Part shown: positions 52,253 through 59,679 of the stretch, one piece after another | Numbering within the stretch: the first letter of the stretch is position 1 | How the letters are laid out: every line of letters starts with the position of its first letter | Assembly (NCBI GenBank): GCA_963822595.1 | Contig: CAWGIG010000004.1 | Coordinates: 248,001 to 312,000, forward strand | DNA length: 64,000 bases | Source: CAVRUH01 sp963822595 | Lineage (GTDB): Bacteria > Chlamydiota > Chlamydiia > Chlamydiales > Waddliaceae | Direction of reading: 5' to 3' | Made by a program: the position numbers and the translations under genes | The notes under the pieces: model-generated | The model's input: the letters and a program-made list of their open reading frames with translations, nothing else | The model's database searches: none | What the model was told of the DNA's origin: nothing

Positions 52253-52339
52253 GGCTAAAAAATTAAACCTATTCTTTGTTAATAGAAAAAATATATCATG
52301 ATTCAAAATTACTTGCAAGGGCTTTTTAACAGAGGTCTT

Positions 52340-52503
52340 ATAGACACTATTAACAGGATACGCAGGATCGCAAGCGGCAGGATAAAAAAGGATAAGAAAA
52401 AATAAGAAAAAAAGAAGAATTGTTTTTTTTATTTCTATTCTTTTTTCTTATCCTTTTTTATCCTGCCGCTTGCGATCCTGTATATCCTGTTAATAGTGTC
52501 TAT
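52340..52503. repeat. palindromic repeat family C, copy 2
   Basis: ATAGACACTATTAACAGGATA...GGATCGCAAGCGGCAGGATAA pairs with TTATCCTGCCGCTTGCGATCC...TATCCTGTTAATAGTGTCTAT. It separates the brnQ leader from the yqeY stop. The 52071-52513 gap contains this, the leader ORF and the attenuator. Confidence 0.88.
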
Positions 52504-52513
52504 GCGAAAAGGA

Positions 52514-52948
52514 CTATTCAAGCAATTCGCTCGCCATATCCTTGGCAAGCTTTCCGTCTACAGTACTTTGAAGCTTCATAATGCTCTTCATCACTAATCC
52601 AAGATCCTTTTTTGTCTTGGCTCCTGATTCGGCTATCGCTTGCAAAACAATTGCCTTTGTTTCTTCAGGCGTCATCGATTTAGGTAGAAATTCCTGTACG
52701 ATTTCCAGTTCTGCTTTTAATTTTTCTATAATTTCGGGGCGGTTTGCACCTTGGGCCTGTTCCAAAGCCTCCTGGAGGTTACCGAAGTACGTTTTGAAAA
52801 GCTTCGAAACTTCTTCATCCGAGAGGTTGCTGCGTGCATCAGCTGCCAATATTTTTGATTTCAGCATGCGCAATGTATCCAGCCTAAGCTGATCTTTATT
52901 CCGCATAGCCTCTTTAATTCCGTCATTAATTTTTTCGATGATTGTCAT
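52514..52948 (-). CDS. GatB/YqeY domain protein
   Basis: The 144-residue protein is homologous to the tRNA-binding tail of GatB: MTIIEKINDGIKEAMRNKDQLRLDTLRMLKS, LSDEEVSKLFKTYFGNLQEALEQA, EIVQEFLPKSMTPEETKAIV and DLGLVMKSIMKLQSTVDGKLAKDMASELL. Length is normal for YqeY (~148). It probably helps tRNA-dependent amidation or tRNA quality control, but the exact role is not established. GAGTTAC upstream gives AAGGAGTT as the ribosome site. Confidence 0.92.
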   Translation of the reverse strand: MTIIEKINDGIKEAMRNKDQLRLDTLRMLKSKILAADARSNLSDEEVSKLFKTYFGNLQEALEQAQGANRPEIIEKLKAELEIVQEFLPKSMTPEETKAIVLQAIAESGAKTKKDLGLVMKSIMKLQSTVDGKLAKDMASELLE

Positions 52949-53078
52949 TGTAACTCCTTAAACTACAGGTAACGACATTCTAACATAACGAAGAACTTAT
53001 TCACAAGCCTCCACGGAAAAATTCTGGCAAACTATTAAGCTGTTCGTTATTGTTCTATGCTCATAGGAGAGTTTTATT

Positions 53079-54014
53079 GTGAAAATCAACCTTTGTCTAG
53101 TTTTAATTTTTATCGGCTTTCATTTCAGCGAACTACAGGCAAAAATTCGTCTTTTAACATTTCACTACAATAAGCCAGAATTCATCGTGATGCAAGATCG
53201 CACTTTAAGAAAGTTTATGAGTGAGGACTACGAACTCATCATTTTCAACGATGCTAGAACAGAAGAAAATGAAACTGCCATCCGTACAACCTGTGAACAG
53301 CTCGGCATACAATGCATCCGCTTTGATCCAAGTTGGCATGAAATTGACCCTCTCAATGCTTATTTATTAGAATTTTTAAGTAACCCAAATATACATTCTC
53401 ACATCGGATTCAATCATAGCACGATCCAATGCATATGTCAGCAGGTTAGCGTCAGACATTCTCATGTCATTCAGTTTGCTTTAGATCATTTTGGTTACGA
53501 TCATGATGATCTGGTTGTCATTTTAGATGGCGATATTTTCCCTATTAGACCCTTTAAATTAAGATCTTTAATGGGTAAAAGCCAAATCATGGGGAGTTAC
53601 AAATACATCCGTGAACAAGATGTAGCCTATTTTTGGGTGCCTTTCATTAGCATGAATATGCCAAAAATGCCGAACAAAAACGATTTAAGATTTCATGTCG
53701 ACTTAATAAAGGACTATATTTTCGATACTGGCGCCCATAGTTACTATTATCTGAAAAATAATCCCGATGTCATCGCCAAAAAACACTCATGGATAGGCAG
53801 TGCGGAAAATCATTACAAATCCATTAAAGAACTTAAAGCCATGGGTTTTTCTACCAAGGAGGCTCGCTTTATCAAAGATCTGCCATGGCCTCAGTGTGTT
53901 GAATTTCACATCGATAAACATTTTCTTCATTTTGCCGGGAGCTCTTTCTATTTAGAGGGTCATGATGTCAAGTGCGCACATGTCATCGCCTTCCTAAAGG
54001 AAATTACAGAATAA
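53079..54014 (+). CDS. exported glycosyltransferase-like protein
   Basis: Translation starts at GTG 53079 behind ATAGGAGAGTTTTATT. The 311-residue protein begins with a signal peptide (MKINLCLVLIFIGFHFSELQA) and continues as a GT-A-like fold: IRLLTFHYNKPEFI, YELIIFNDAR, then DDLVVILDGDIFPIRPF near 145-161 containing the DxD metal/sugar-nucleotide motif, MGSYKYIREQDVAYFWVPFI, FDTGAHSYYYL and a final HFLHFAGSSFY. A glycosyltransferase with a cleavable signal is unusual because sugar nucleotides are cytosolic; action on host material is one explanation (inference). Confidence 0.72.
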   Translation: MKINLCLVLIFIGFHFSELQAKIRLLTFHYNKPEFIVMQDRTLRKFMSEDYELIIFNDARTEENETAIRTTCEQLGIQCIRFDPSWHEIDPLNAYLLEFLSNPNIHSHIGFNHSTIQCICQQVSVRHSHVIQFALDHFGYDHDDLVVILDGDIFPIRPFKLRSLMGKSQIMGSYKYIREQDVAYFWVPFISMNMPKMPNKNDLRFHVDLIKDYIFDTGAHSYYYLKNNPDVIAKKHSWIGSAENHYKSIKELKAMGFSTKEARFIKDLPWPQCVEFHIDKHFLHFAGSSFYLEGHDVKCAHVIAFLKEITE

Positions 54015-54079
54015 TTTCCATGATTTTATTGTTAAAAAAATCAATATTATAGCTATGATGAAAAAAAATTAGGTGATCT

Positions 54080-55261
54080 ATGAAAACAACATCTTGTAAA
54101 AAGCTATTACTTATCGGAATCTTTGCAATTTCAGCGGGAAACATGCATGCTGAAAATACGGAGCATTGCAAAACTCTACCCACCTATTTTCAATACAGCC
54201 CGAGCGAAATAAAAGCGCTTTCTGACAAAAAGTCGACCGAAAAAATGACAAACAAAGATTTAGTCAAATGGGATGAAATTGCTCGAGACCTTGATCACAA
54301 CAATCCCGGGCCAGATACTACTCGAGTTTATGCCTATCTCTATACAGCACAAAGAGAGGCTGCCTTTTTAAGTTATAATACTCATGAAGATTATACCGGA
54401 AGCCTTGGGCCTATTTCTGTAAAAATCTTACAGCTCTTTTATTCATCTGTTCCGACTGTAAAATCAGATGAATATTCCGAATCTCTTGCGAATATCGTCT
54501 ACGCAAAACTCAAAGCTCGATTCGATGAAGAAAAGCCCATGATTAAAGAATCTCCCGTAGCCGAAAAAGATCTTAACAGTAAAGATTTTCCAAAACCTCT
54601 TGTAGGATTATGCTACGCCACTTGCAAGCCTTGGCTTTTAGACAATCCTAAACAATATATGGCTCCTAAACCACCTCCTCAAACCGATAATTTTTGGATG
54701 GAACAATCTAAAATTGTGAAGGAAAAATCGAATAACGCCACTGAAAAACAACTCCAAGCTGTAAAATATTGGGCTGGAATGGCTGGTCCAGAAAGCGGGA
54801 ATTGGATGGCAATCGCCAATGACTATATGTTCAGCAAAGATATACCCTTTTCAGAAACCGTTTATGTAAGATCTCTCCTGGCCGAAGCCGGAGTCGATAT
54901 AGATATAGCCATATTTAATTCAAAATACACTTATTTGATCAAACGTCCGGGAATAGTAAATCCTGAAGTGACGCAGCATATTCCATTCCCGAAGCACCCC
55001 AGTTATCCTTCAGGACACTCGACCTGGTCGCCTGCTTGCGCAACAATTCTTTCGTTCTATTTCCCTGAGAATAAAGCCCATTGGTTTGAATTGGCTGAAG
55101 AAGCGGGTTATTCACGCATTTGGGCAGGAATCCATTATCCTATTGACCACGAAAATGGTTGGAACTTTGGTATTGACTTGGGAAATAAAATTCTTAAGTC
55201 CTCCAAAATACTTCCTGTAACTGCATTTCAAGAAGATGCATGCGAAGTACCGACAGAATAA
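54080..55261 (+). CDS. PAP2-family acid phosphatase, exported
   Basis: The 393-residue protein has a signal peptide (KKLLLIGIFAISAGNMHA). The three PAP2/vanadium-haloperoxidase motifs are: an early K...RP element as KYTYLIKRPG at ~290, then PSYPSGHSTWSP at ~308-319, and SRIWAGIHYPIDHENG at ~343-358 with catalytic His. The N-terminal half (~20-200) is helical and gives a length typical of the haloperoxidase-like group of PAP2 enzymes. It probably removes phosphate from lipid or other host substrates in the periplasm or outside. It lies 65 bases after the exported transferase-like gene. Confidence 0.85.
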   Translation: MKTTSCKKLLLIGIFAISAGNMHAENTEHCKTLPTYFQYSPSEIKALSDKKSTEKMTNKDLVKWDEIARDLDHNNPGPDTTRVYAYLYTAQREAAFLSYNTHEDYTGSLGPISVKILQLFYSSVPTVKSDEYSESLANIVYAKLKARFDEEKPMIKESPVAEKDLNSKDFPKPLVGLCYATCKPWLLDNPKQYMAPKPPPQTDNFWMEQSKIVKEKSNNATEKQLQAVKYWAGMAGPESGNWMAIANDYMFSKDIPFSETVYVRSLLAEAGVDIDIAIFNSKYTYLIKRPGIVNPEVTQHIPFPKHPSYPSGHSTWSPACATILSFYFPENKAHWFELAEEAGYSRIWAGIHYPIDHENGWNFGIDLGNKILKSSKILPVTAFQEDACEVPTE

Positions 55262-55335
55262 TGAGTAAGAGTGCTGGCCAAATAAAGAGTCCTTTGATAC
55301 TGTTTCTCGAAACATAACACCCATAAAGGAATATC

Positions 55336-56232
55336 ATGATACCTCAGATGACAGCCCTCCCTGTATTTTCTGAATTAGCACTAATCTTCCCTGTTGAAGA
55401 TCTTACAAGAACTGGATTTACCTTATATCCCATTGTTGCAGATGAAGGCACAAAAGATCTTTTGGCACGCTATCAAGCTGCAACTTCTGATGAAGAACGT
55501 GTTGAAATGGAAAAAATGATAATTTGTTGCACTTGTTTTCAGGGGAACGTTGATTCTTTTAATGCCTACATGGACAAACGCAGTGAACTTGTCCAGCAAA
55601 TCGGCAATATCCGAAAAAAGTTAGACTTAGCTGTTGATCCTACCCTCATTAAGGAACTTGGCCAACTAGAGACACAATTAGTGCAATTTGAGCAAGAAAC
55701 GGCCAGTTCTATATGGATGAAAGAGTCCGAAATGGAAGTCCATAGAGAATATGAAGAGAGAGGATTCCCTCTTCCTCCTATCTGGAATACATTAACTTCA
55801 TTAGTCAGAAAAGAATATTGTCTTATGGCAAACACTATTTACGGTGAAATCCAAATGGCTGCAAGAACAACACAAGGCTGCGATGAATTTCGGTTTGATA
55901 TGTTAAGATATGCAACCTGTTTGCTTAAATATTATGGTTTTACATGTGCGAATTCAAGAATTAAGCATCCTTTACAGGAAGTTCTTGGCAAGTATTTCGG
56001 TGGATTCTTTTATGGTCTACTCAATCCAACATGGGAACACCTAGAGAATGAAGTTCGTCAGGATTTGAAGACATTTGGTTTGGAAGAAGATCAAATTCCT
56101 GCACGTTATCCTGATACACCCACTGTTGCTCCAAGTCCTTTAAAAGTAGATAATGAGACTCACCAAAAGGCAGTGCAATTCTTCATGCTTGGTACACTGA
56201 TGCGCAAAGAAGATGATAAGCTATTTTTCTGA
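55336..56232 (+). CDS. hypothetical protein with coiled-coil region, 298 residues
   Basis: I do not recognise this protein. No signal or membrane helix. Residues ~80-125 form a heptad-like helix (SELVQQIGNIRKKLDL, LIKELGQLETQLVQFEQET), likely a coiled coil. The flanks are helical with several Cys (MIICCTCFQG, DMLRYATCLLKYYGFTCANS). The last ~45 residues contain a proline-rich linker (ARYPDTPTVAPSP). The ATG follows AAAGGAATATC. Possibly an effector, given its company, but nothing in the sequence proves it. Confidence 0.65.
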   Translation: MIPQMTALPVFSELALIFPVEDLTRTGFTLYPIVADEGTKDLLARYQAATSDEERVEMEKMIICCTCFQGNVDSFNAYMDKRSELVQQIGNIRKKLDLAVDPTLIKELGQLETQLVQFEQETASSIWMKESEMEVHREYEERGFPLPPIWNTLTSLVRKEYCLMANTIYGEIQMAARTTQGCDEFRFDMLRYATCLLKYYGFTCANSRIKHPLQEVLGKYFGGFFYGLLNPTWEHLENEVRQDLKTFGLEEDQIPARYPDTPTVAPSPLKVDNETHQKAVQFFMLGTLMRKEDDKLFF

Positions 56233-56249
56233 GGTTAGTGATGGTCTGT

Positions 56250-56415
56250 ATAGGCACAATTAACAGGATAAGCAGGATCGCAAGCGGCAGGATAAAAAAA
56301 GGATAAGAAAAAATTGAAAAGAACAATAACAAATCTTTTTTCTTTCTTATCTTTTTTTCTTATCCTTTTTCATCCTGCCGCTTGCGATCCTGTTTATCCT
56401 GTTATTTGTGTCTAT
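56250..56415. repeat. palindromic repeat family C, copy 3
   Basis: ATAGGCACAATTAACAGGATAAGCAGGATCGC...pairs with GCGATCCTGTTTATCCTGTTATTTGTGTCTAT. Placed between two convergent genes (stops at 56232 and 56454), like copy 1. Confidence 0.88.
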
Positions 56416-56453
56416 GCAATCTATCCGCCCCGTTTCTATAAGTACCATTCCCC

Positions 56454-57395
56454 TTACTTCAATTCCATAAAACCACGCTTGGCGAGCTCTTTGTTAACCT
56501 TTTTAACCACATAATCTTCCTGCAAAGCGGCCTTAACAGGATTTATTTTGATCCCAATGATCCCTCTTGAATGCCATGATGTCGGCCGGCCATAAATATC
56601 CTGAGGAAACGCTATGTTGGGCTCCGCGGGATCCGCTATGGGCAATTCATTTTCTGATGTTCTAGGGGGGATATTTACATTATCATCCAAAAAGATGGTA
56701 ACCACATTTCGATTTTCAAACTGCGCATCTTCAACACAAGGTATGATTTTTCCGGATCCTGCTGTCCGGCCATTTGCAAACCAATGCTGCACTTGATCTT
56801 GTCCTATGGTATGGTCTTCTTGCAGCACTTTTAACATTTCAGGCCCCGTGACAACCTTTTCTTCACCACCCAGTTGTATCCCGCCGTCAATCATGTTTGC
56901 GTGACGCTTCATCTCCAAACCGCATTTTTGAAATTCTTTTGCAATGACAGGACCATCCTTACCGAAAGTGCGCAATGTCAGAGAAAAAGGACAGACACTT
57001 TTAACTTTATGGATCAAACTCATGATGGAAGGAAAAACGGTGAATTTGACGCTTTGTGTTTCTGCATCCAAATAATCTTTGGCGAGATCTTGATATAACT
57101 TAAAGGCTTTTACATGCAGAGGATGATTATTTTCTCCAAGATATTCTAAAAAACTTCCAATTTTTTTTTCTTGTAAAACCTTTACTTCTTTGTCATGTTT
57201 ATTTCCTGGGTGGACAACTTTTTGTATGTAATCCTTATAGGTCATTTCAGGGTGATGTTCATCCCATATTCCTTTGATAACACCTGCAACCTCAGAAATA
57301 AGCGTGTTCATTTCCTTTGTTGTATCACCGATGACGGTCGTTCCATTTCCATCCATTTGAAAAAAAACATAATCCAATTTAACGATATTATTCAT
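56454..57395 (-). CDS. HAD-like protein with degenerate motif I
   Basis: I start at 57395 (MNNIVKLDYVFFQMDGNGTTV), behind GAGGATAGTC; the longer frame to 57443 runs into a repeat. The 313-residue protein has HAD-like motifs: VFFQMDGNGTT in place of DxDGT, a small helical cap, FSLTLRTFGKDG as motif II, and VVTIFLDDNVN as motif IV with two Asp. The usual catalytic first Asp of motif I is Gln here (Q-M-D), which would prevent phospho-aspartate formation, so it may be a binding rather than a phosphatase protein. Gly-rich DGGIQLGGEEKVVTG and late TSWHSRGIIGIK are unexplained. Confidence 0.6.
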   Translation of the reverse strand: MNNIVKLDYVFFQMDGNGTTVIGDTTKEMNTLISEVAGVIKGIWDEHHPEMTYKDYIQKVVHPGNKHDKEVKVLQEKKIGSFLEYLGENNHPLHVKAFKLYQDLAKDYLDAETQSVKFTVFPSIMSLIHKVKSVCPFSLTLRTFGKDGPVIAKEFQKCGLEMKRHANMIDGGIQLGGEEKVVTGPEMLKVLQEDHTIGQDQVQHWFANGRTAGSGKIIPCVEDAQFENRNVVTIFLDDNVNIPPRTSENELPIADPAEPNIAFPQDIYGRPTSWHSRGIIGIKINPVKAALQEDYVVKKVNKELAKRGFMELK

Positions 57396-57427
57396 GACTA
57401 TCCTCAAGCTAGGTTTTTGAAGATCTA

Positions 57428-57510
57428 AACAATATAAGGGCACTTGCGATCGTTGAACCCCGGGGCTTTCAAGTGCCCGAAATACCGATTTTTGAGCTCA
57501 CTTCAGTATA
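57428..57510. repeat. palindromic repeat family B, half copy
   Basis: Only one arm of the family B element is present (ACAATATAAGGGCACTTGCGATCG...to CTCACTTCAGTATA), nearly identical to the right half of the copy at 49866-50030. The left half has been lost, apparently at the 5' flank of the HAD-like gene. Confidence 0.85.
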
Positions 57511-57535
57511 CATCAAAGAGAATATCTATGCAATT

Positions 57536-57997
57536 TTAAAGAATGACACAACCACAACAACTTCTTTCATGTTGAAGAAGATCGAAAAAGTTTAAATACA
57601 AAATAAAAAAACTATGCAATGCATTCTGGGAAAAGTTATTGGGGTTTTCCAGAATGGCACTGGATACTCGTAAAAAATACTTTCTAGGATGGTCTTCATC
57701 ACCTCTCAAACGAAAGACATTTAGTTCCTGCTCAGTAAACCTATCATCATCAATAAATGCATTGTAAGCGCGGAAAAAACAATTGAACAGCCTAAAATCT
57801 CCAATTTCATCAAGATTAACCTCTTCTATTTGGTCTTCTTTGAAACGTTGTAAACGTAATAGATTGTTGTTTGCATAGAATAAGATGTAATCTCTTATTA
57901 TTTCCAAATACTGTTGCGTTCTATCTTGCTCTACAGGGACTGGAGGAACTGTAGTGCTTACATAAGGCTGTGTCCCTGATGCTGGTACTGGTGTCAT
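57536..57997 (-). CDS. small protein ending in a CAAX box (CCGCVIL), candidate host-prenylated effector
   Basis: The 153-residue protein has no signal peptide. The N-terminal ~25 residues are Pro/Thr/Val-rich (PVPASGTQPYVSTTVPPV), probably disordered; ~28-140 is helical and charged (YLEIIRDYILFYANNNLLRLQ; FRLFNCFFRAYNAFI). The chain ends HERSCCGCVIL: the last four residues C-V-I-L fit a CAAX box with Leu at the end, which host geranylgeranyltransferase I prefers, and two more Cys just upstream could be palmitoylated, as in Ras/Rho-type GTPases. Bacteria lack this modification, so the motif points to action in host membranes. Confidence 0.65.
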   Translation of the reverse strand: MTPVPASGTQPYVSTTVPPVPVEQDRTQQYLEIIRDYILFYANNNLLRLQRFKEDQIEEVNLDEIGDFRLFNCFFRAYNAFIDDDRFTEQELNVFRLRGDEDHPRKYFLRVSSAILENPNNFSQNALHSFFILYLNFFDLLQHERSCCGCVIL

Positions 57998-58105
57998 AGC
58001 AAAATCCTTTGTTAAAATTGTTTTCCAACTAATCGATCGAATATCTTTTTTAAATTGGATACTTTATATAATATTACGTTATGATCACTTATTTCAAGAG
58101 CAAAT

Positions 58106-58693
58106 ATGATTGACAGCTACGGAAGAAATATTTATCAAAAGGCACTCATTACACCCCTTTTGCCATTTTTTTCGAGAATTTCTCCATCCACCATCACTTT
58201 ATTTGCTGTGATTTCAGGAATGATCGTTTGTCCGATGCTTGCATTTCAATGGAGCTACTCGGCCTTTGCCTTCCTGATGCTTTCAGGCTTTTTAGACACA
58301 TTGGACGGATCTGTCGCTCGTTTTCAAAATCGGACGACTCCATTTGGCGCAGCCTTTGATATTACAGGAGATCGAATCGTTGAATTTAGTGTAATTCTTG
58401 GATTGTATTTATTTAACCCAGAGGCTAGAGGATTAAGTTGTATATTGATGCTTGGAAGTATTTTAATCTGCGTCACTTCTTTCCTTGTTGTGGGCATATT
58501 CACCCAAAATAATACTGAAAAAAGCTTTTATTATAGTCCGGGTCTCATCGAACGCGCTGAAGCTTTTATCTTTTTCGGTATCATGATTCTATTCCCATCA
58601 GCCTTTTTGATAATCTCTTCTATCTTTTACGTACTGGTCCTTTTTACTGCCCTCACGCGCCTTTACCAGCTCAAGCAAATGTTTACTCCATAA
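58106..58693 (+). CDS. CDP-alcohol phosphatidyltransferase
   Basis: The 195-residue integral membrane enzyme carries the complete family motif D-x2-D-G-x2-A-R-x8-G-x3-D-x3-D as DTLDGSVARFQNRTTPFG plus AAFDITGD (residues ~67-96). Six or so membrane helices are expected. These enzymes transfer a phosphatidyl group from CDP-diacylglycerol to an alcohol (glycerol-phosphate, serine, inositol) or similar; the acceptor cannot be told. The N-terminal SRISPSTITLFAVISGMI is typical. No neighbour in the same unit. Confidence 0.9.
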   Translation: MIDSYGRNIYQKALITPLLPFFSRISPSTITLFAVISGMIVCPMLAFQWSYSAFAFLMLSGFLDTLDGSVARFQNRTTPFGAAFDITGDRIVEFSVILGLYLFNPEARGLSCILMLGSILICVTSFLVVGIFTQNNTEKSFYYSPGLIERAEAFIFFGIMILFPSAFLIISSIFYVLVLFTALTRLYQLKQMFTP

Positions 58694-58722
58694 TTTTTTA
58701 AAATATATTTTTCATTTTACAC

Positions 58723-58757
58723 TTGTAAATAATTACACAAATCACTTATAATAAGTG
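58723..58757 (+). promoter_or_regulatory. promoter with 15-bp palindrome over the -10 box
   Basis: TTGTAA (58723-58728), 18 bases, TATAAT (58747-58752). The -10 box sits inside the perfect inverted repeat CACTTAT-A-ATAAGTG (58743-58757), a plausible operator. It precedes the 42-residue ORF by ~50 bases. Confidence 0.5.
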
Positions 58758-58803
58758 CATCTTGGGTAAATTATTGCCTAAGCGACTCATTTAGGAGAAT
58801 AAA

Positions 58804-58932
58804 ATGAATAACAATCAATTTGAATTTGGAGCACGGAAATATCCGACGGCATCCAATTGCATTTTTAATCTTTTGTCAACCCTTGTTCCCTCCATCCATC
58901 ATTCCCATCATCACGAGCATCCCGCTCATTAA
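58804..58932 (+). CDS. 42-residue His-rich small protein or leader peptide
   Basis: The ATG at 58804 has a good ribosome site (TTTAGGAGAATAAA) and its own promoter. The C-terminus is SIHHSHHHEHPAH, with seven His in the last twelve residues. Two readings: a metal-binding small protein (His cluster plus one Cys), or a His-sensing leader peptide for the downstream F-box and sodium/solute symporter genes. The only hairpin before the next gene is TTCTGC/GCAGAA followed by AAATAAACTTTT, which is weak. Confidence 0.5.
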   Translation: MNNNQFEFGARKYPTASNCIFNLLSTLVPSIHHSHHHEHPAH

Positions 58933-59061
58933 TTGTTCCCTTATTTAAATTTACTTCTGCCCCTATTTAAAGCAGAAAAATAAACTTTTATTAAATAAAT
59001 TATTTACATCAATCCTTGGTGCATTGCTATGCTTTGAGGAAAAAAATTTTAGGAGAAAAAA

Positions 59062-59673
59062 ATGAATATTCAATCAAATAATATTATCGCGTTTCCACAA
59101 TGGGAACGACTACCAAAAGATATCCAACGGAAGATTCTTTCGAATCTTCCTGTGGATATCGTTAAAAAAATATCAGCTCTGATCGCTGCTGATCAGATAA
59201 AAATTGGAAAAATAAGACTTTACGATCTGTTTAAAGAACTAAATGTTGCAATAAGCTTTGTGGCAAGGTGGAATTTAGACAGGGTAGATCTTCAGTTTTA
59301 TTACCCTAGTCCAACAAATCGTCAAATAATCCTACTTATTGAGAAGGGCCCGAATATTAAAATACTAAGGTTAGGAACTCAAGTTCGTGAGGATTTCATC
59401 TCTGATGATTTCATGTTAGGAGTCATTGCTAACCGGCTTCCTAAGCTAGTCGAGTTATCATTTGAGTTGAACACTCAGATCACAGATGAAGGAATAAGAA
59501 ATCTTCCAGATTCAAATTGTCTCCGCAATCTATATAAATTAGACCTTAGAAATTGCAAAACGATCACTGAACCAGGGTTCAGGGACCTAATCGAAAGATT
59601 GTGTAAATCAAAGCGGGTTTGGGTAAAGAGTGGTCGTCGAATAAAAATAAAAAATAAATTGTCAAAGGAGTAA
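59062..59673 (+). CDS. F-box/leucine-rich-repeat protein
   Basis: Residues ~10-50 form an F-box (WERLPKDIQRKILSNLPVDIV). From ~85 on come leucine-rich units of the AMN1/FBXL type: IILLIEKGPNIKILRLG, MLGVIANRLPKLVELSF and ITDEGIRNLPDSNCLRNLYKLDLRNCKTITEPGFRDLIERL, including L-D-L-x-x-C. It ends with a basic tail (KSGRRIKIKNKLSKE). At 203 residues it has fewer LRRs than eukaryotic FBXL proteins. Likely a secreted SCF-ubiquitin-ligase adaptor. TTTTAGGAGAAAAAA precedes the ATG. A symporter gene starts 6 bases after its stop. Confidence 0.82.
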   Translation: MNIQSNNIIAFPQWERLPKDIQRKILSNLPVDIVKKISALIAADQIKIGKIRLYDLFKELNVAISFVARWNLDRVDLQFYYPSPTNRQIILLIEKGPNIKILRLGTQVREDFISDDFMLGVIANRLPKLVELSFELNTQITDEGIRNLPDSNCLRNLYKLDLRNCKTITEPGFRDLIERLCKSKRVWVKSGRRIKIKNKLSKE

Positions 59674-59679
59674 ACAAAC

